Notes: generated by a model not told the origin, from the sequence alone. A stretch of 64,000 nucleotides of DNA from Allantophomopsis cytisporea (GCA_024752435.1 CP103033.1:682001-746000), one strand, 5' to 3'; positions 25,676-40,200 are shown, counted from the first letter of the stretch. Numbers and translations are program-made.

Positions 25676-27000
25676 ACAACACCTGCCGGGCCATACGGCA
25701 TTCAAGCTTCTCCCAACACACATATGCTTCTAATCTCCTTGCAGGGCCAACCTTTGTACTTGCTGAGCGATTGGTCTCCGTCAAGGATATGCAGGCAAAA
25801 TTAGGCTGGTCCTTCTAGTGATAGGATGTTGTCATCTAAGTGACATCCAGCGCCGCGGCGCAGGGTTCTCACCTCCCATGTGGCTATCAATGGGTAGTCC
25901 TTGCTCTGCAGAGCAACGAGGATGCGGTCAGGGATCAGACAAGATCGTCTCGAGGCTGTACACATGCTTTCGGAAGCTTGTACAAATTATGTACGAGATC
26001 AATATCCCAAGCGCTTGAAAAGGAAGAAAAAGATGACGTAAAGAAATGGAGCAGCCCCGAAACTGATTAATCGACCAGTTCAATAATGCAGGTGGAAGGA
26101 GGGCGCTTCGTCAGGGAGTCTGAGAGAGTTTAACAGAGAGCGAGAGAATTTGAGGGCAAGCCCGGATACCATTGCATCACTTGACGCCCCACGATAGTTG
26201 CACTATCACTGTAGTGTACATACACTCGGAATGGGTAACGTGGAGAACATGCGAGAAAAAGCCACGATAGTGCACTCTTACGAGGTAGATGGGGGAATGG
26301 GGGGGCTTTGACAGCACGATGATGGCGATGAGTGGCAGGAGTGGATATGCAGTAGTATATCGGACAGCAACGAAATGAGAAGCAAGGAGTTACTCCATAG
26401 ATATGGTGGAAAAACTCATGAAGATTATTTCGAGGGCATCGGTGACCCTTGGAGTCGCAAATTGATCCCCGTATTGCCAACGTGCTCGGAGTTCCTACCG
26501 AGTACTAATGTAAACTTCTGGAGGAAGGACGGTGAGTTCGGGCGGCAGGCAGAACCCTTGCACGCTTGCACTCTGTAAGGCCACCACATAACGATGTAAG
26601 GCAGCCACAATTGATTTAGCTGTAGAGTGCAGGGGGATTACCTTGTCTTGCAAGAGTCCAGTACATACTGTACAAGCAGGATGTTGCTTGCTTGTCTTCT
26701 CGCGCCACAATACAATAACAATAATTCATAACAATCCACCATGAACAATCCCATCGTACTTCGTATAAGAAGCGCGGTAAAATAAAACCAAAAAGGTGCT
26801 TCCTTCGTTCCCATAGGATACGCACAACAGACTCGACAAAAGAGAAGAACAGAGCAGAAAAGAACGCCATGGGTAAGGGTAATATGGTTGATATGGTCAA
26901 ATGTACTCACTCCATAATCTGTGCCCAGTAATGGAGAGAAGCCATGCCAAATGCCTGTCATTACTCCATATGTATGACCTTGCAGCAAGCATTATATGGG

Positions 27001-30000
27001 CCTGATAATGATCTGCCCGGGGGAGATGATCCTCGAAGCCTCGCCGTCTTGACTTGCTCTTCTGTGTTGTTCAGGGACTGTGAAGTGTCTTGAATTTATT
27101 TTCATCCTACATTTCTCCGCCTCCCCGTTCTTTCACTGTGAAGGTGAGGTCACACAGTCGTAGCTTTTGTCTCGACTTCTGCAGTGGTTGTTGAAGGTTG
27201 AGAAATGCATCTTTTAGAATAAGGCATTCTGCCTTTCGTTATTTTTTTTTTTCATTTTCCGGTCGCATGAAAACAGCAATGTAATTCAAATTTCCGGTCG
27301 ACCATCATGCGTTATTTGTCCTAGAACAAGGAGAGGAGCATTGATGTAATGTCGCCAGGCAATGTCGTGGACGCTGTGCAAATGCAGCAGAGAGGTACGC
27401 TGCGCGGAAAAGAAACCAAAAAGTGTAAGAGGAGTGAGTGGATAATTAATAGACGTGATATAGAGCAGTCATAAGACGTCTGATATTAATGAAATTAATA
27501 TAGGAACATTCTACACACATACCTCTTCGCTTGAAAGACTTCGGGATGTATGCTGTAATGAGACAGAGAGGGAAAATGAGGTTGGAAAAGGGAAGAGACA
27601 TGGGATGGGGATGTTAAGTTGGACTTGGATCTGGATTTGGATTTGGAATGAAGAATGAATTGAATTGAGTTGAATTGGATTGATGCGAATTGATTTAGAT
27701 GGACATTGAGAGGAGTGGGTGTTGTCGGGTTGGATTGGCAGAAGGTATCGTGCACTCTGATGCTGGAGAAGCCAGGAAGGTTGGAGTGGTGAAGTATTAC
27801 TGCGTAGTGTGAAGTGGTGAAGCTTGCGAAACGATATGACTGACCCTCGTGGGTTTTGTTGGATGTGCGAATCGTGCTCAACAACCTCGACCATGGTCAT
27901 GACTATGCCCCTGCTTGACAGGCGGCGGCACAACCTTGCACGGGAAGACCCTCTGGGTATGTATTATGTATGTTCGTTCATACACACTTGTACCATCCCG
28001 ATTGATGATCAAGCTCCATTGAATCATCCATGAGCGACGGCATGGTAGAGTGCGTATTTGCAACACTCACCCACTCACCCGATACGGAGCGTAATAAAAT
28101 CAAGATTTTGGAAATATGTAGCCTCACACGCATGGAATGTAGGACGTTGTAAGAGTAGTTCAAGTGTCCATCATACCTCGTATCCATGCATAGCTTTGAT
28201 CCCCCCTATAATCCGTCTTCTATTGTTGAATAATTTATTGTATCGTTATGTATACTGTATCGTGCCATCCGTTCAATTTGCTATGAGGAACATCTCCATA
28301 CAATATACAATCAATCCATCGTTCATCGTCGACCGAGTTCATCCATCATACGCCGTCCGCTTAACCCCCTTCCAGGTGGCTTCTAGACCTATGTATTCTT
28401 TAGTTAAGCAACGACGCCAACTTACCACCTCAATGTTATCATCATAGACGAGACGAGACTCTGTCATGAAAATCGCATTATTGGTCAAAGGTATGGGGTG
28501 CTATGGAGTGCTCTAAAGTCAAGTAAGTAGTACATACCTTCATCTACTCTACTGTCGGTGACTTTCCTTCCATACCTAAAAGATGGAGTACATACCACCA
28601 CCATACCGACCGACGGTCGAGAGAGAGAGAGACAGCTTCTAGCGCTTGCGGCTTGTGAAGCCCCCGGCGGTAGTAAAGGAAATGCCGCTCGTTCCTCGTA
28701 CCTCGTTTTTCGCTCTATAAACGACGGCGACCCGACAGCTGAAATATGTTAGTTCACGCCTTTGAAGATAGTTTGGCGGTGAGTTCCGTTGACCAGTGCA
28801 TGACGAGCAGCCTTGGTGAGTCTCATAATAAGAACGTTCGCTTCCTAATACTGTATGCGATCTTAGCATCGTGGACTGCCGTCCTTGTCGCACAGACGTC
28901 CGAGGGCCTCATTGTGGTTTGCTCTACGATCGCTGCGCTTGTCGATACGCCTGCGATGAGATGGGGGATCCCCATGACATGAAATGACGCGGAAGTGCTC
29001 TGATTTCCACGAGGGGGGGTTGGTGATCATTGCTGCTATTCTCTGTATGTACCTTTTCTTCTTGATGTGATGATAGTGCGAAAGAACTGAAAGAAAGATC
29101 TTCCCTTTCCTGCGTAACATGGTCTTTACTCCTTAATCCTTACTCCTCCGCATTCATACTTGCTTTGCATACATCTCGGAGTCTCACCAAATACATGTAT
29201 TTGTGTTCACACTGTACTGCGTATAAGCATGGAGAGTACTTCAAACATGCGTTTAGCTATTTGTGTAGGTTCTTTCACTAGGTCGATATGTGCATTGCGT
29301 AAGTACATGATGCACTTCAGTAGAGTATCGTGAGTTTGTGAAGCATGGGCATGACGCAAGGTCTGATCCTTCTTGAACTTTGGTACATGGGAATTGCCCC
29401 CTCGACTTGCAACTGGTTCGACTTCTGGTGCAACTACATGGCGTGATATGCATCTGAGAGTCACGGTAATCCGATGGAGGAGTAAAGTACATTTACTACT
29501 AACTTGGTTCTATTCATTTATTTATCTAGTTGGTGGTCCAATAACTAATTGGTGGAGGAGTGGTACCGTACGTAGGATAAAAACTTACAGTAGCACATAC
29601 CCCAAGAACATATCTTGAAGTTTCTCGGAGTACATACGGATTATGGATAGGACAAAAGACAAAATTAAAGAAAGATCCCGGTTCCATGTCTCCCATGTGC
29701 GAAGGAAGGGGAAGCGTCGTTGCACAAAGCAAGGCAAAGCATGGCACGCATGGCTGAAATGTGCGTACTAGACTATATGTATGTGTGCTTCGTAAAAGAA
29801 AATAAAGTCATTCTTGACAAGGCAAGTCAGCCAGTGATGAGCAGGATCAAGGAGGCTGTGGACGTGTAAGCGTGGAAGTATAAAAAAGCCTTTCGACATC
29901 TTGCTGTCGATCAAAAGGAAGAATCGAAGGTGAAGGGGGAGGTTTGATAGATGATAGACGGGTGGACAGGGGGCACGGGGGTTTGACAACCCATGCTTAA

Positions 30001-32710
30001 AGACAAGCAAGCGCCATGTCGTTGATCCTTAACCTGGGAGTGCTCGGGTAAGTCGATCCAACTCCAGTTCTTTTTGGGACCTCCATCCAGCTAAGGTGTA
30101 TGTAGGTAGCTTATTTATCTTATCCCCGATCACGATCAGCGCTTCAGGCACAAATGCGTGTGGACTTGACTTGAGTGAACTCGATGGACGGCGGTAGAAT
30201 AGAATTAACGCTGGTGTACCAATAATGATAATAATAAAAATGACAACAATATGACTGGCAACTTCTGTCTCTATCGAAGTATGTATCAAAGCTCGCTCAC
30301 TCATTTCAGAGACGCAAGAAGCACAAGAGGCACAAGACTCAATTTGGCTTTATTTGTGTTGCTCGCTTTCTGCTTTTGTTCATCGGTCCGTGGCCCACAT
30401 ATCCCTTCATCACATCTAGTGCGCGTGGCTGGCTTTTTGCAGCATTTCTGCAACGACTTGGTAAGGTATAATACGAATACATCGGCTACATATATACAGT
30501 ACAGAGTACATACATACATGCGCAGTATGTACATACCGTGAGAAGGCGTGCGTGCGTGAGAGTGTAAAAGTGTGAGACTCTGAGAGTGTGAGTACCATCA
30601 ACTCGAGTGTGTAAGGTGATCAAGCGCCGTTGGTTTTTATACATTTTTGGCCACATACTCCGGGTATGTTACATGATATGCATGTAAGTATGTATCTTGC
30701 GAAAGTACATTGTCAGCAATATGTAAGTACGATGCATCATTTAGTTGCATCGACGTACCTGATGATGTGTAATATCTCTACCGAGAAGACTGGATGAACC
30801 GTACATATCATGGAGTGCAGTAGGACGACGCCACACCACTACCACACATTTCAGTCACCGAAGCAAGCAAATTAGTTATCAGATTCTCCCTGAAACCGAT
30901 AACTCCCAGAACACTAAGTACATACCACGACTTCTTCTTAACGCCGACAGCCATCTCATCAGAACGGCGAGAGGACTTCGTGTCACAATGGATCCGCTGC
31001 TCGTTTAATCATCCCTACTACCAAGCTATGGTACATACATAGCCTTCGATTCTCAGCCGTCACGATCTTTCCTCAGTCAAAGGCCGATGGCCGATGAATG
31101 TCATCAAACCGTTCTTAATGCTAGAAGATGAAGAGGAACATGCCCAGAGGTCCCTTTAGACCTCGCTTCGGTGCGTGGTTTCCAAGGCGCTGCGGAAAAT
31201 ATAATTTTGAATGGTTGATTATCTAGACGTTAGGTAGGCATAGCAGCGTGTCAGACCAGCGAGTTGACTTTCGATGGCTGATCCACACTGAGCATCGTCC
31301 GGAAGATCATGGCCTGAACGCCATGCCATGTAGAGCCCCATGCCTGCCTATGCCTTATTCTCACCGGAACTCTTATCCTTTACTATTACCACCACTTCAA
31401 TCTGGCGAAAGTCGGAGGAAGAGGAGGAGGAGTAGGAGGAGGACAAGGTTGGAGAAAGTTCGCATGCCCTTGGAACTCTCGGAGAATGAGAAGGGAATGA
31501 CTAGCAATTTAGTATGAAGATCATGTGCATCGTCGGTGTGAGTGTAAGCCTCTTGTATCTCATCCGTCTTCCCTTTTCTTGAATGTAAAATGTATGTCCT
31601 CTGCACACATCACAAGATATGTACTTTATTCATGTGAATACAACGAGATCACCGGAACAAACTCCAAACTTTTACATACAAACCAAAGGTTATCCTCTAC
31701 TCCCAAGAGCATTCCTTACATCTTCATAACTTTCACACCACACTACAAGAAACAGAAGAGAGAAGTCAAGTAGTGATTCGGCAATGTCTGCACCCGTTAG
31801 TAGAGGCCTTATTGACGCCAGTAGCCTTCTATCACTGGCGCCTCGCCTTCTTCTTCTCCTTTGAGAGTTGAATTTGTGTGGCCGTTAAGATTTGGCCAGA
31901 GTTCGATAGGAGTTAGAGGCGAGGCCATATACATAGTAGGTAAGGTAGTCGAGGTAAATCCCGGCGCCCAGGGGAGGGTCATTGGGTCATTTAGGCTTGA
32001 ACATAGCTTGTCCCAGAATGAACGACCATGAGTGCCATGCGGCGGACGTCGACCAACATAGACTAGATGATCGCCTCTCCAAGAACATATGCCGTGCACT
32101 ACTCATAGAAAACATGTTAAGAATCAGACTTTCGGCCTTTGAAGCTTACGACGTCGTCGTCGATGGTTATTTGATTAAGTCTAAAAGCGCAGTAATCTCG
32201 AAGTCTCGCATCAGTGGTCGGGAAGCATAAGGCAGGCCATGCATGCCTCTTTACTGTGCGTACAGTGCACGCACGCATGCATGAGAGTGCGCGCGTAGGA
32301 AGAAAAGGTGAAGGCGCCAATTCATGAGCGATGGTCAGTATCGTGTTTTCTAGTTCAGCTCTTGTGACATCAATCAAGTGGTACCTTAACCTCTCGTGGC
32401 TGTTGACGCTGTCTCTGCTCGGCTGCATCGGAGTTGGTCTTGTGCACAAGAAGTTGGTACAGTACGTGCTCTAACGAAGGAGTTGAGTTCAATATCGTCG
32501 TCGTCAACGTTGGTCCTGCTGCGACGGAACACATCATTGCACACTCTATTTGTTCTAGAGAGTTGGAGATGGCAGGCATCCACGAATGAGAGAGAGGAGG
32601 AGTTCAGTTGTCGTGACATTTGTTCCGGTAGCTGTCCCTAATAGAGAACCTTCTCCAGATTGGTTCTGCACTGAGGTCGATTACTAGTAGGCCTGCATAC
32701 CCATATTACA
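27001..32710. other. Gene desert, second part
   Basis: About 5.7 kb with no supported gene. It contains short T-runs and simple-sequence drift, for example a GGATTTGGA/GAATTGAATT-rich stretch at about 27620-27700 and an AGG-rich stretch at about 31410-31445, plus many GTACATAC-type words. Short open frames occur on both strands but none carries a motif. Confidence 0.35.
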
Positions 32711-32900
32711 TACATAGGTAGGTAGGTAGGTAGGTATTTAAGTCAGTACGTACAGTAAGTACTAGGTGGTGATTGATGGATGGATGGATGGATAAGAAAT
32801 ACATGTGGTATGTATGCACAGTACGAGCTGGACCTTATGTACTCTATATGCATCAACAGTGCATACTGTATATGTATGTATGTATGTATGTATGTATGAC
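32711..32900. repeat. Cluster of three tetranucleotide microsatellites
   Basis: Within 190 bases lie TAGG x5 (about 32715-32736), GATG/TGGA x5 (about 32771-32793) and TGTA x7 (about 32871-32899). Three different tetramers this close suggest a locally slippage-prone stretch. Confidence 0.85.
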
Positions 32901-35180
32901 AATTAATACTGAGGAGCTAGAATATGAATGAATATTAAATCAAACATCTTCTTCCTCCCCGGATCATACCAATCGAAGACGACCTAAAACGCATATTTCA
33001 ACGATATGTAAGCGTATATACATACAAACATCACTCACTCCCTATTCTTCCGTACCTAATCCAGAGAAACATAATTTATCACATAAATATTCATTATCAC
33101 TACTCATGGCCGCACAATTCCTAGCACTTTTCGCTTCCTGACGCAACCAATGAATCTCCCCTTCACTTCTTCCCTTTCTCGCAATCCCTGCCACTTATCA
33201 TCTGATCCTTGAGATTATCACGGACCTCCCACCGTCGAAGCGACAACTGAAGGCGCTCATCGCGGCGATCTTAGAGGCTGCAGGGTCGCACCGTCGCCGC
33301 ACATTTTCCCAGGCCGCCTTTTCTAGAATTTGGCCCATGAGGCCCCCCCCCCATTGAGCCCAATTTATCTCTAACTCGCCTGGCACAGAGAAGGCCGGCC
33401 TTCTCTCTCTTTTGACTCTCTTATCGTTGGAGGTGTCCAGCGGCTGCTGCTGTGATGTCTGTGTCATCGATCCAGAAGCAAGAAAATATTCTCCGTTCGT
33501 TGTCTGAATGGTCAGTGGTTGCCCATGCAATCAATCCTTCCTTCGCTGCTGCACTACGACGCTACCTAGGAAGTAGAGTATCGCATATCACCAAAAGTAC
33601 GACATTGTCCCATACTACTCGTGCTGTTGTCTTTTTGGCACTTCTGCTAATCTGCCACCGCTACGTCGTGATGGGCGCGATGACAGGGTTTCAGATGGTT
33701 CCTGCGGAGAAGCACAGGAGAACAAAGCTCTTGGCACCCTCGTTTTTCACGACTCGACAGGTGAAGGACGAAGGATCACTTGGTGTCTTGCTGATCCGCT
33801 GTAGTGCTTGTCAGCAGCGAAGATCGCCTGACTAAGCTCTCTCTGAGTGTTAAGATGAGGGTGGAGATGAGAGAGAATCACAATCGGCAGTGGCCGAAGA
33901 GAATGGTACATACATAGGTAGTCAATAGAGTGTGAGGAGAGGGAGAGAAGCAAATGTAGATTGTATATGTAAATATGTACGCAGATTGAGGTGGATACGT
34001 AAATGAGTTGATGGTGGTAATATCACCACCAGTATGTATGTAATGATAAGCCATTGACGAGGCAAATCAATCATAATGCCCCTCATTATGTTCTTTTTCT
34101 GAAGCAGCATAGAGTTGTTTTTAGCACTGTCCCCTTATAATTCAACACATATATATGTGTACATATATATATATGTATTTGCATACACACATATATGCCT
34201 ATAGAAACACTGATATCAGCATCAATCATCTGAGCACCGGCATCGCGTTCGTCGATATTGAGGATTTGCCATCCCCCTACCCATCGTCCCTCATCGGCGG
34301 CATCAGATGGATGGTTGTGACACGAAGGTGAGGTCTGTTCCCCCTCCTTCTCCAACACGGAGAATGTCCAAGCAGTGCTGTCAGTCACTTCGGCGTACCC
34401 AGTCCACGGATTGACCCTTGAGCAAAAGCGTGAGAGCGTGGAGGGACGGCGCATCATCGCTGTCGTCAACGTCTCAGGCGCACCCTTGCCCTAACAGCGA
34501 ACTACCCAGTCCCCAAACACCTTAACATTGACAGGCAGGGTCACCCTTCGCTATGTCGACCCACGGCACCTTTAAACGGCCCTGGCTCCGAAGTATATGG
34601 AATGTAGTTAGGTCTGTCAATACCTGTCATTGGCATCTGTTCCCTTCATGCAGAGACATAAGCGATGCTGTCTACCTCAGGTAGGTTAAAGTGACGCGAA
34701 GGAAAGGTAATGAACCGCGTGAACTACTCCCTACTATGGTGAAGTATCTCTGCTAGTTTCTATTTCTATTTTCTATTTGTTTTTTTTTTACCCCTTCCTT
34801 TTCCCGTCTTTTTTTCTTTCTTTTTACCTTATTGGGTTACGTTGCTCTTAATAAATAACAAATGAAATATTATTGCGTAGAAAGGAAATAAATGGCTGTT
34901 TCTTCCCCAAAACAAATGCCGAAAAGGCCAAGCGATGTTATAAGCTATTATTATCAGTAGTCCATGATACTATCTATTACTACTCTAACTTACTCTTATT
35001 CCTTTACAACATCTACCCTATCTACCACTGTACAGAGCTACAGACATACAGACTACACATGTACCTTGCGCATAACGAGAGCAACGGCTTTCACAGGCAT
35101 GGCAGACAGGCATCATTCCTGGTCTCCGATCCCCTGCACGTCGCTCTTCCAATCCATCCATATCCATGACCCGGCCCCAA
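32901..35180. other. Gene desert, third part
   Basis: About 2.3 kb with no supported gene. It includes a C10-type run at about 33343-33352, an alternating AT/GT stretch at about 34147-34195 and T-rich tracts at about 34770-34830. This may be the distal promoter of the C2H2 gene downstream. Confidence 0.35.
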
Positions 35181-36071
35181 GTAATCCTCCCCCCTCCCCC
35201 CCTCTCCCACTCCCAACTCAACTCCCTCTCTCTCATACACACCCCTCTCCACTCCTCTCACCTCTCTTTCCCAGCATCTACTAGTAGTCGTCGTCCCAGT
35301 TCCACTCTCCCCTTCGAAAGGTCGAAGCTTGTCATGTCCGCCTTTGCATTCGCACGCAGTATACCCACCCCAGTCCAGGCCCTGCTTGTAACTCCCAGTC
35401 TACATATCCCGGTCCCCACTCCACTCTTCTTACCGGCTCATCAATCATACCGCAAACCTTACAGTACCATCCTCCCAGACACACAACAAAAGGGAAAGAC
35501 AGAGAGAGAGAGAGAGAGAGAGCTGCGTCTGGTACTAGTAGACCCGAAAAAAACAACAACAGATCAAGCCAAAGTAGAGTAGAGCATAGCATTATTGCAC
35601 ACCACCGCTCAAGCACACCCAGCACCCGAGCACGTACCAGTCGCGGCGAACGCCAAAAGGCACAAGGTCTGGGGCAGCAAAGTCGCAGTATCGGTCTGAC
35701 CCACATCCAATTTGTGACAAGTTGTTGGCTGGCGGTGTTGTTGCCAGCATCATTGGGTGGATGTGCGCTTGATCGCCCAGAGCATATCTGATATATTTGG
35801 GCGCTCCCCAACGCCTTGCATCCAGAAGGCAGATCCAACAACACAAGGGTTTCGATTGAACATATACATTTGGAGAATCTATAGATTATCGAAACACCAC
35901 GGCCAATCTAATACATTAATCATCATCTTTGTCTCTTCTCTTCTCCATCTCTATCTACCTCTTTTCGGAAATCGATCTTCTCATACCAACCTCCTCGCCG
36001 TACATCACCTTCATATTCCCGCCATTGAGCTCAGTCTCAAGAACTTCATAAAAAGTCACGTCAACAGGGTC
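35181..36071 (+). promoter_or_regulatory. CT-rich core promoter and leader of the C2H2 regulator
   Basis: A long pyrimidine tract at about 35185-35280 (runs of CCTCCCCCC and CTCTC) is the kind of sequence that precedes transcription starts in filamentous fungi. An AG x11 repeat follows at 35500-35522. The reading frame of the C2H2 protein stays open upstream of its chosen start as far as an ATG at 35757. That extension has no recognisable composition and is probably untranslated leader. Confidence 0.45.
35500..35522. repeat. AG dinucleotide microsatellite
   Basis: About 11 AG units lie in the presumed leader of the C2H2 regulator. Confidence 0.85.
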
Positions 36072-37243
36072 ATGAACCTCTCCAGTCTCGTTCACGGTAA
36101 CAGACAGCATTCACACTTTTCTTCTCCATACGCCGTCTCCGGATTTCCATCTCAAGCCATGGCATCTTCCCTGGTTTCTAACCCATATACCGCACAACCA
36201 ATGGCACAGAACGTCAACTACGCATATGTTTCTGCTCCTCAACCTCCTCCTTCACCTCCAGTTGACGAGACATCAAAATGCTCTCTTCCATCTATTTCCA
36301 GCCTCTTGGGATTGGCCGATGGAGCTTCAAGTCCAACGGAGCAACCACAACAACTACAGCAACAATCACAACAATGTAAGTTGTTTTCATGAACCTTACA
36401 CTTGAACTTTGCTTATGAATCTATCAGCTCAACAACCATTGTCAAGCCCAGTGGAGTACAGACCCAATCAGTCAACACAATATGTTTCAGCGCCCGTGAG
36501 CATTCCCCGTGGCAATCTTCCTCCAACTCCACCAATGTCGTCCGACTCCGGTTTTGACGGCCGCCAGTCTCCTTCCGCAACTTCTTCACAGTATTCAGTT
36601 GTTTCTGCACCAGGATACTATTTTACCCAGAGCCCAGCTCAAAACTCAGCCATCAACAATGTTGAACCCCGTGCCCAGAGACAAGTGCCAGCACAAGTAC
36701 CACGACGAGTATCTATGCCAGCGGCATCTATGCCATTCTCTCAACCTCCATATGGAGCATCACCATACAACGTTTCTCCAGGAACCCAATCAATGAACTC
36801 TTATTACCCCTCGCCAATGCAACCAACGCCTCCACAGCAGCAGGTTTCAGGGCTTTACTATCAGCGACCACTTCCTCAGGTAAGGCTTCATTGAGTTATT
36901 TGGAGATTAAGTAGAAACTAACATATCTCAGTCATTCCAGCCGATGATGCCAGTCTCTGTTACTCTCACCCCATCAAGTGGTGCAAACCCTTGGCAACAC
37001 CACCATTACATTTCGCCATCATCTCAAGCTAGCTTTCCCCAGTCTCAAGATCGTTACATCTGCCAGACTTGCAACAAAGCTTTCTCTCGGCCATCTAGTT
37101 TACGCATTCACAGTCACAGCCACACCGGTGAGAAGCCATTCAAGTGTCCTCATTCAGGCTGCGGCAAGGCCTTCAGCGTCCGTAGCAACATGAAGCGTCA
37201 CGAGCGTGGATGCCACACCTTCGAGGGTCACAGCTCTATGTAG
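36072..37243 (+). CDS. flbC: C2H2 zinc finger regulator, FlbC-like
   Basis: This is a nuclear regulator. FlbC of Aspergillus nidulans controls conidiation and growth. Three exons (36072-36375, 36428-36879, 36932-37243) give 355 residues, close to the size of A. nidulans FlbC. The N-terminal two thirds are rich in Pro, Ser, Gln and Tyr and contain the short conserved motif KCSLPSISSLLGLADGASS. Two zinc fingers sit at the C-terminus. Finger 1 is C296-C299-H312-H316 and finger 2 is C324-C329-H342 with H347 or C346. They are joined by the classic HTGEKPFKC linker and followed by VRSNMKRHERGCH, the form seen in the FlbC group. The start at 36072 is chosen because upstream sequence in the same frame looks like leader. 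Orthology to FlbC is inferred from finger sequence, length and position of the fingers. Confidence 0.85.
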
Positions 37244-40200
37244 AGCTCTTCGGCTCGCGGAATGTTGTTGTTTATTGTCTTTCGAATCTGTCGTTTACTG
37301 TACAACCCATTATTTCTTGCAGGCGGCCACTTCATTTTCGATACCCCACACTCGCTGTCATTATTCCTATCTTTCGGCGGCACACTTCTGGCATCATTGG
37401 ATTTTTGAGCATATACACGGAGTTTTATTTTGGTGACGGCTCTTTAATGTAGGGAAAATTTGGAGTAGACGGTTCTATTTTGTTTTGGAGATGGGAGATG
37501 GGAGCTCTGGTAAAAACTACTATGGGAGGCATCAAAAAGATGATTTGATCTTGATGATGCTGGATCATCATTTTCATTCTTTTCTTTTGGTTTATCACAG
37601 TGATTGGACTGTTGGTATGATTGGTTATCTTTAAAGATTAATTGCTACTCGAGAGAGCGAGAGCAGGCTGTTTCTAGAGCCGTTTAGAAGAGACAAAAAA
37701 ACAAAGTAAAAATATTCAAAAAAATATCCAAATGATCATGATGCCAAATCACAGCGCTGTTTTTTCTTCCTGATCTTCTCCGCCGTTTATGATGACACTC
37801 GCAAAGTGCATGTTTAGGTGAGTCAAGGTTTCACTCCACGTGCCTTCACCGACCTTAAACGCTCGTCCACCGTTCGCGCTTGAATGCTCGATTTATGTAG
37901 TGTAGCCTTATGTGTGTACCTTAGGTTTGTATGGAGTACATACATGTACACTTCCACCAACCGCATTGTCTCCGCCAGACCAAAGAAGCACCGAACTCTC
38001 AAATCAAATCCACAATTCACCTTCTTCACCGACACTCTTGCCCGCAAAAGATTGGACATCGAAGAAAAAAGAAGGAAATCTTAAAAGGGACCAGAATACT
38101 AAAACTGTACTCGGGTATGTCAATCATCAGTCCACTCGGCATACATGCCTGTTGAAGTTTATGTGATGAGGTGAAATAGTAGTCTCTCTTCTCCCTCTTT
38201 TGGCTTCCTGTCGATGACGGTCTATCCTCGTCAAAGTTGGGCACATATTGCTGCCAAGCTCGTCGTCGAAGCTGCGAAGTATATCCTCCATATTTCTCCA
38301 GCAAGGTTAACGCCAGAGATTGATCTAAAGGTAAGAAAATGAACCCTCGAAGAAATAATTCGCGCTTGAGGAGCATGGAATACCTAGCATGCGGAGACGG
38401 GCCGTCCTAAGGGTAGCAGACTATCGTAAGGAGTAGAGTACAGTACACACAATATAGTCCACCGTCGACTAGGCTCGGCAACATACATGCTACTAAGTAC
38501 GCAGTCAGTCAGTCGCAATCTACAGGCATAGCCGCATTCGCACGACTCAACACCAAAGCGCTACACACATCGCTCGTACGATTTCGAGCCTTCGTCGATA
38601 TGAGTAGAATGATTGACGCGCCAGCATCGATCCTTCCAACTGTCAAGCCCTCGGCCTAGTCATCCTTTGGCGCCATGTGCATGTGCTGCGCTTGCTGGAG
38701 CCCTTCTTAGCTGGCACTATGTGTCGATCCCGAATCCTTAAGCGATATGATGGCCCTCGGCCAGCGACGAGATACGACTATCGCCCACACCAGCGAAAAG
38801 CCCTGAAGGGGGAGATTTGATTTGCTACGTGTCGTCGTCAAATTGAGGCTCTGCTCAGGTATGCATCAGCTCAATTTTTGACGTGTCAATAGAGTACTAA
38901 ATTTCCTGTGTGCTGTTGATACTGATTGACAGAATAATTTTACATTCGCGAGTCATTGAGTCTACTGTACATGAACGTTACATAGGTACCTTGAGTGTCT
39001 GGGTCTGGCGTCAGGCGCTTGTTGACTGCACCGTTGACTCCAATTTGAGCTTTGCTACATACGTATCTACAAACCACCCAGAGATATCAGTTAGAGTCAT
39101 CCTTGGTGGCAAATATACTTGTTCAGTATCTCTTTGAGGGTGTCGTTGGGCAACATTGTCATTTTAAATTGCATCTTTTCGTACGCTTGAGTCGGCGCTT
39201 CATCCTCGCGCGGTATTTACACCAACGACGATGCCATCCGTGGACCGAGATGCCCGCAAGGCTCACCCACTTCCATCTCATTCTGCACTTGCGTCACCTT
39301 CATCCATCGTCCGCATAGCAAAAGTCCAACAAATAATGACCTGACTTTCCCAATTTCCTCAACACCTTCATCCATTGAAATTAGTGAATGTTGAAGGCCG
39401 AAAAGGGCCCAAGATCCGGCGCAGAAGCCGGCCCGGCGCTCCAACACGAGTTATAAAAGCTCCCATTATACATGCATGACCCCCGACTTGACTGCCCCCC
39501 ATTTCGTAACCCAAGTCAATATCATCAGATTTAATTATTCTGTCTGCAGACGATCCGCACGGATCTACGGAACACTTTGTAAGTCGTACAAAGCCATTAC
39601 TCAATGATGTCTGCTTACCCCAGTCCAAACAGCCTGACGTTTGGACACGGACACAGAAAACGCGCTGTTTCTGAAATGCGAAATGCACAGCAATCGAGCT
39701 CAATGCCCGCACCGTTCGAACTAAATATACTAGATATCAGTGTTATCATACCTCTCTTCTGACGGCTGACGTTTGGGCTATTTCGAGGTGGACGATCATG
39801 TTTTGATCTACCGTCGTTGGCGATGGGAAGTTGTGATTCCGGGCATATCAAACGTGCAGCGTCTGATCTCTTGCTCCAATTTGCAAAGATTCCATCCCAC
39901 GCTCAAACCACCCCTCTCTTCCCCTCGCTTGCCCTGGAATATTTCTGATATTTGTTCGTCTGCTGCACGTCAGGCTCCCTGGCCGAGCCCCGTCATGCGC
40001 AAGCGTATGCAGGTACATATTGTTATGTACGTACATACATATAGATTCAGGTACTGCACTTTTGCTGACTCAAATCTTGTACATATCACGAGCCATTTCC
40101 AGCACTTAATACCGGAGATTTTGCTATAATACCTGCCGTCACCTTTCGCTTCTGATGCGAGGTCTAAACACCAGAGGCAGAAGGGAGGGTGGTGGCGATC

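Larger units (their letters stand above)
21949..27000. other. Gene desert, first part
   Basis: About 5 kb holds only short overlapping frames on both strands, with no recognised domain and no convincing splice joins. The longest is 180 codons (plus, 25276-25818). Two small perfect hairpins with identical TTG loops occur at 24962-24982 and 25655-25675. Just after the RING gene (about 21960-22080) one shifted frame carries a short Cys/His-containing stretch that could be remnant RBR sequence. Confidence 0.35.

Noticed and set aside
25276..25818. 180-codon open frame on the plus strand
   Set aside because: No recognisable domain, overlapped by similar-length frames in four other readings, and no splice partners; looks like chance.
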